Origin: an uncultured Eubacteriales bacterium
GTDB taxonomy: Bacteria; Bacillota; Clostridia; Peptostreptococcales; Anaerovoracaceae
Assembly: GCA_902776725.1 (NCBI GenBank)
Contig: CACYQX010000002.1
Location: forward strand, 1 to 34,399
DNA length: 34,399 nt
Reading direction: 5' to 3'
The notes beneath the pieces are model-generated. The model was not told the origin of the DNA, ran no database searches, and saw only the letters and a list, made by a program, of their open reading frames with translations. How positions within the stretch are numbered: the first letter of the stretch is position 1; the number at the start of each line of letters is the position of its first letter. Below are positions 31,841 through 34,399 of the stretch, piece after piece. Position numbers and translations under genes: made by a program.

Positions 31841-34114
31841 TTATTTCTTTCCGAACTTTTCGTCGGCCTTTTCACCCGGGGCGAGGTCGCCACGGCGGCG
31901 CATCGCCTCTTCGCAGAGGAAGGTCGCTACATCGATTCCGTGCGAGTCACGACCGAAGCCCGCATCGATTCCGGTCTTGACTGCGTCTTCGGGAATAACC
32001 TGCGTTCCGCCGGCAGCGATGATGACTCTGTCGCGTATACCCTTTTCGACTGCGAGTTCGTGGATGCGTTTCATATTCTTATAGTGAATATTATCGTGCG
32101 AAATAATCGTCGATGCAAGTATCGCATCCGCATTTAATTCTACTGCGGCATCTACGAGTTTCTCAACGGGAACCGAGGTTCCGAGGTAGTTGACTTTGAT
32201 GCCCCATTTCTCGATTCCGCCGTGCTTGATATTGATTATCTCGCGGAGTCCTACGGAATGCTCGTCTTCGCCGACTGTTCCGCAGACAACCACCATCGGA
32301 TGCTCTTTGAATTCCTCAAAGAGAATTGCGTCCGGAAGATGGTGCGGTTCGGGTGGAATCTCAAGGTTAGATGGGTCAATATCAAATGTGAGCTTGCCCT
32401 TCATTTCAATTCGGGTTCCCTCAGCCATCTGCATGACTTCTTTGCTCGTTACCTCAGGATTTGCGAGTCCCATCTTGCGTCCTATTTCAAGGGCAACAGC
32501 CTCTGCAGTTCTCGGTTCCGCAGGGATCATCATTGTGATGAGGATGACTCCGTCTGCACACCATTCCATCTCAGGCTTAATCGCTTCGCCGTCGAGATAT
32601 TTTTTGACGTTGTCGAGTCTTACGTTTACGCAGTCCTCGTCATCGGGATCGATCTCGTCGATGAATACGATCTTGCTTCTGTCTTCAAATGTGCATCCGC
32701 CGATAAGCGCCGACGGATTCTCCGGGTCTCCGCCGTACTGCTCAACATTGTTATAGCCGTAGTGCGCGGTAACCGGAGCCATATAATCGTCTTCTCTCTC
32801 AAAGATAAAGCCATAGCCTACGCCGCCCTCTATCTTACGAGCGATACCGTCCCCGTTGCGTGCGGGATACTTGGCGGAGTCAACGAAGAAGCCTTCCTGA
32901 ACGGCGTTGAAATAACCGCCTACTTCAAGAATCTCTTCCATAAAGAGAAGCGCTCTTTCTTTTAGGTCTCTCGCCTCGTCTCTTAAGTATCCGTCCTTCT
33001 TGAGCTCGACCATTTCCATGAGTCCGTCCATACCGACAAGTGCCTGCTTGGCGTTGTCGCAGGCTTCCATATTATAGATATGCCACGGAACATTACGTCC
33101 TTCGTCAGGAGTAATAGTAGATTGAATGTCCGCACTCGTAAGTTTGGAAATCATCATATTGAGAACGTGGGTTACGGTTGCTTCTCTTACGGAGGAGCAA
33201 ATGTACTTTGTGTTCTGCTGCGCCCTCATCTTATATCTTCCGCAAATGTCGCGAAGCGCAACCGCATACGGAAGATCAAGCTTGAGACATGGTGCAGGTG
33301 TCGCCGACGGAGGTACGGTCGAAAGCGAAATATTTGACGGTTTAATTCCAACCTTCTCCGAGAAGAGAGAGTTAATCGCATGCTGAACTATGAGTTCCGG
33401 CATTACCTTCCACGCTTCACGTGCAGTTGCGTTTGCATTGTGAGCGCCGTCTATCTGAAGGATGTCGGCCCACGCCATTATCTTCTTTGATTCGCAGGCA
33501 TCAACAAAGGAGCGAACACAGTTGATGTCTCTATAAAGAACGTTATACTGCGGATCTTGGTGTGCACCGTTGATTCCTTCTTCCGCAAACATTACGGCAA
33601 CATCTGGTCCCGCAACGCCGGATACGTAGGAGTGGTAATTGATTGGACGACCAACTTCGTCTTCGATAATGTCGAGAGCCTTTCTCTGCGCTCTGACCTG
33701 TTTACGTGTTACAGGGATTCCACCGATTCCCTGCGGGGTTCCTTCCATGAGTCCGTCAATGTGAGACTGTCCCATGTGGCGGATAACCATGATGTGGTCG
33801 GCGCCGTGCCATGCGGCCATTCTCATACGACGTATGTCATCTTCGAATCTACCCGATGCGATTTCCGTTGTGATTACCGGAAGTGGCTGCGGGTCGATGT
33901 CGCCAAAGAATTTTGCCGGAGGAAGTCCCACGCTGTTTTCGAGAGGTTCCGAGCAATCACTATAAGTGAATGGTCCAAGCTCAAGATTTGGCGCAGGAGT
34001 TCTCCAGTGCCAACCTCTGCGACGCGGTTCATATTTATCCAAGTCTTTAAGGATTTCGCGAACGTCCAGCTTTTCGTTGGGTTCAAGGTGGATACCATAC
34101 ATGTCAATCGCCAT
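31841..34114 (-). CDS. oraE: D-ornithine 4,5-aminomutase, large (E) subunit
   Basis: 757 residues, the B12- and PLP-binding subunit of D-ornithine aminomutase, which moves the 5-amino group of D-ornithine to C4 to give 2,4-diaminopentanoate. The cobalamin-binding motif DxHxxG is seen as DEHSVG at 617-622, with His619 as the likely lower cobalt ligand, and Lys630 in NIKHGG lies exactly 11 residues later. This equals the His618/Lys629 spacing known for the C. sticklandii enzyme, where that lysine holds PLP. The C-terminal Rossmann-like domain continues ADAILASTIISHDNIHYKNM. The gene starts two bases after oraS. The downstream dehydrogenase and thiolase (ord, ortAB) are not in the window. Confidence 0.96.
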   Translation of the reverse strand: MAIDMYGIHLEPNEKLDVREILKDLDKYEPRRRGWHWRTPAPNLELGPFTYSDCSEPLENSVGLPPAKFFGDIDPQPLPVITTEIASGRFEDDIRRMRMAAWHGADHIMVIRHMGQSHIDGLMEGTPQGIGGIPVTRKQVRAQRKALDIIEDEVGRPINYHSYVSGVAGPDVAVMFAEEGINGAHQDPQYNVLYRDINCVRSFVDACESKKIMAWADILQIDGAHNANATAREAWKVMPELIVQHAINSLFSEKVGIKPSNISLSTVPPSATPAPCLKLDLPYAVALRDICGRYKMRAQQNTKYICSSVREATVTHVLNMMISKLTSADIQSTITPDEGRNVPWHIYNMEACDNAKQALVGMDGLMEMVELKKDGYLRDEARDLKERALLFMEEILEVGGYFNAVQEGFFVDSAKYPARNGDGIARKIEGGVGYGFIFEREDDYMAPVTAHYGYNNVEQYGGDPENPSALIGGCTFEDRSKIVFIDEIDPDDEDCVNVRLDNVKKYLDGEAIKPEMEWCADGVILITMMIPAEPRTAEAVALEIGRKMGLANPEVTSKEVMQMAEGTRIEMKGKLTFDIDPSNLEIPPEPHHLPDAILFEEFKEHPMVVVCGTVGEDEHSVGLREIINIKHGGIEKWGIKVNYLGTSVPVEKLVDAAVELNADAILASTIISHDNIHYKNMKRIHELAVEKGIRDRVIIAAGGTQVIPEDAVKTGIDAGFGRDSHGIDVATFLCEEAMRRRGDLAPGEKADEKFGKK

Positions 34115-34116
34115 GA

Positions 34117-34399
34117 TTATTTATCCCCCTTTCTGAACGCGTTAACAGCGTCTTCCCAGAACTCGCCTTTGGCAAGTCTCTCGGATGCTTCTCTTATCGA
34201 CAGTCCCTTGGCATTCGCAATCTTATAGACTACGTGACCTGCGCCGTGGCCCATTAAGCCATTATCGATGCAGCCTTCGACTATCTTCTGAGTATCGAGC
34301 GAAGAAACTCCCATCCTTAGGAGAACCGCTCTCTCTACGGAAGGCGTTGTATTTTTTCTTCCGAGCTCAAGCAGCGGGTCGACGACCTGCGCAGTGAGT
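34117..34399 (-). CDS. oraS: D-ornithine 4,5-aminomutase, small (S) subunit, 5' end beyond the window
   Basis: The frame is open to the right edge, so 93 C-terminal residues are visible and the start is missing. The stretch DPLLELGRKNTTPSVERAVL then LLRMGVSSLDTQKIVEGC is the family hallmark. OraS (about 120 residues in known species) is the partner of OraE and is required for activity. An internal ATG at 34314 gives a 65-residue frame, but the conserved sequence clearly continues upstream of it. Two bases separate it from oraE, so the pair is co-translated. Confidence 0.95.
   Translation of the reverse strand, partial: LTAQVVDPLLELGRKNTTPSVERAVLLRMGVSSLDTQKIVEGCIDNGLMGHGAGHVVYKIANAKGLSIREASERLAKGEFWEDAVNAFRKGDK

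Noticed and set aside
32222-32965. A 247-residue open frame antisense to oraE
   Set aside because: Opposite to strongly conserved oraE; composition and lack of signals indicate a shadow.
1-34399. CRISPR array, insertion sequence, prophage or integrative element
   Set aside because: No regular spaced repeats, transposase, integrase, attachment-site duplication or abrupt change of codon use was noticed.

Overview
The window reads as chromosomal DNA of a low-to-moderate GC, Gram-positive anaerobe of the class Clostridia that ferments amino acids. The main evidence is the D-ornithine aminomutase gene set (oraS, oraE, a MutL/GlmL-like gene, ornithine racemase) at the right end. This is the ornithine branch of amino-acid fermentation known from Clostridium sticklandii-type organisms. 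A CstA-type peptide transporter, a class B sortase, an ECF sigma factor with an RsgI-like anti-sigma factor, DUF1846 and DUF1934 proteins, a MATE-ATPase fusion and the MEP-pathway gene ispE agree with this. Peptostreptococcales/Anaerovoracaceae-like bacteria are a plausible home, but the species cannot be named from the sequence alone. There are no insertion sequences, phage genes, CRISPR arrays or rRNA genes, and no gene-free stretch is longer than 300 bases.

Layout, left to right. (1) 1-3347, minus: a truncated P-loop protein, an L,D-transpeptidase, and cstA, whose 3' end overlaps the transpeptidase start. (2) 3475-6501, plus: an orphan LytS-type sensor kinase, tRNA-Arg(CCU) and a monofunctional biotin ligase. 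(3) 6466-11090, minus: a cobalamin lower-loop assembly operon in the order cobT, cobU, cobS, a short second CobU-like gene, cobC, followed by a class B sortase. (4) 11252-12822, plus: an EamA transporter and a phosphoribosyltransferase, then a stand-alone candidate small RNA at about 12948-13081. (5) 13093-15298, minus: ECF sigma factor and RsgI-like anti-sigma factor with three PepSY repeats. (6) 15387-22997, minus: ddl, DUF1934, DUF1846, tldD, tldE and a MATE transporter fused to an RsbW-like ATPase domain. (7) 23141-24487, plus: HtrA-like membrane protease. (8) 24506-26847, minus: tadA, an Ig-like membrane protein and ispE. (9) 26994-27650, plus: CvpA-like membrane protein. (10) 27711-34399, minus: oraS (cut by the window end), oraE, mutL-like, orr and a VanY-type carboxypeptidase.

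Two themes connect the genes. Ornithine aminomutase needs adenosylcobalamin and PLP, and the cobTUS/cobC cluster 18 kb away makes the final cobalamin steps, so this strain can probably complete or salvage the cofactor it uses. The envelope is the second theme: L,D-transpeptidase, Ddl, VanY-type carboxypeptidase, sortase, HtrA and the ECF/RsgI pair all act on or sense the wall.

The items most worth following up are the 134-nt candidate small RNA with a strong promoter and two unpaired UUCCU (anti-Shine-Dalgarno-like) motifs; the two CobU paralogues that appear to have lost complementary sequence motifs; and the MATE-RsbW fusion.
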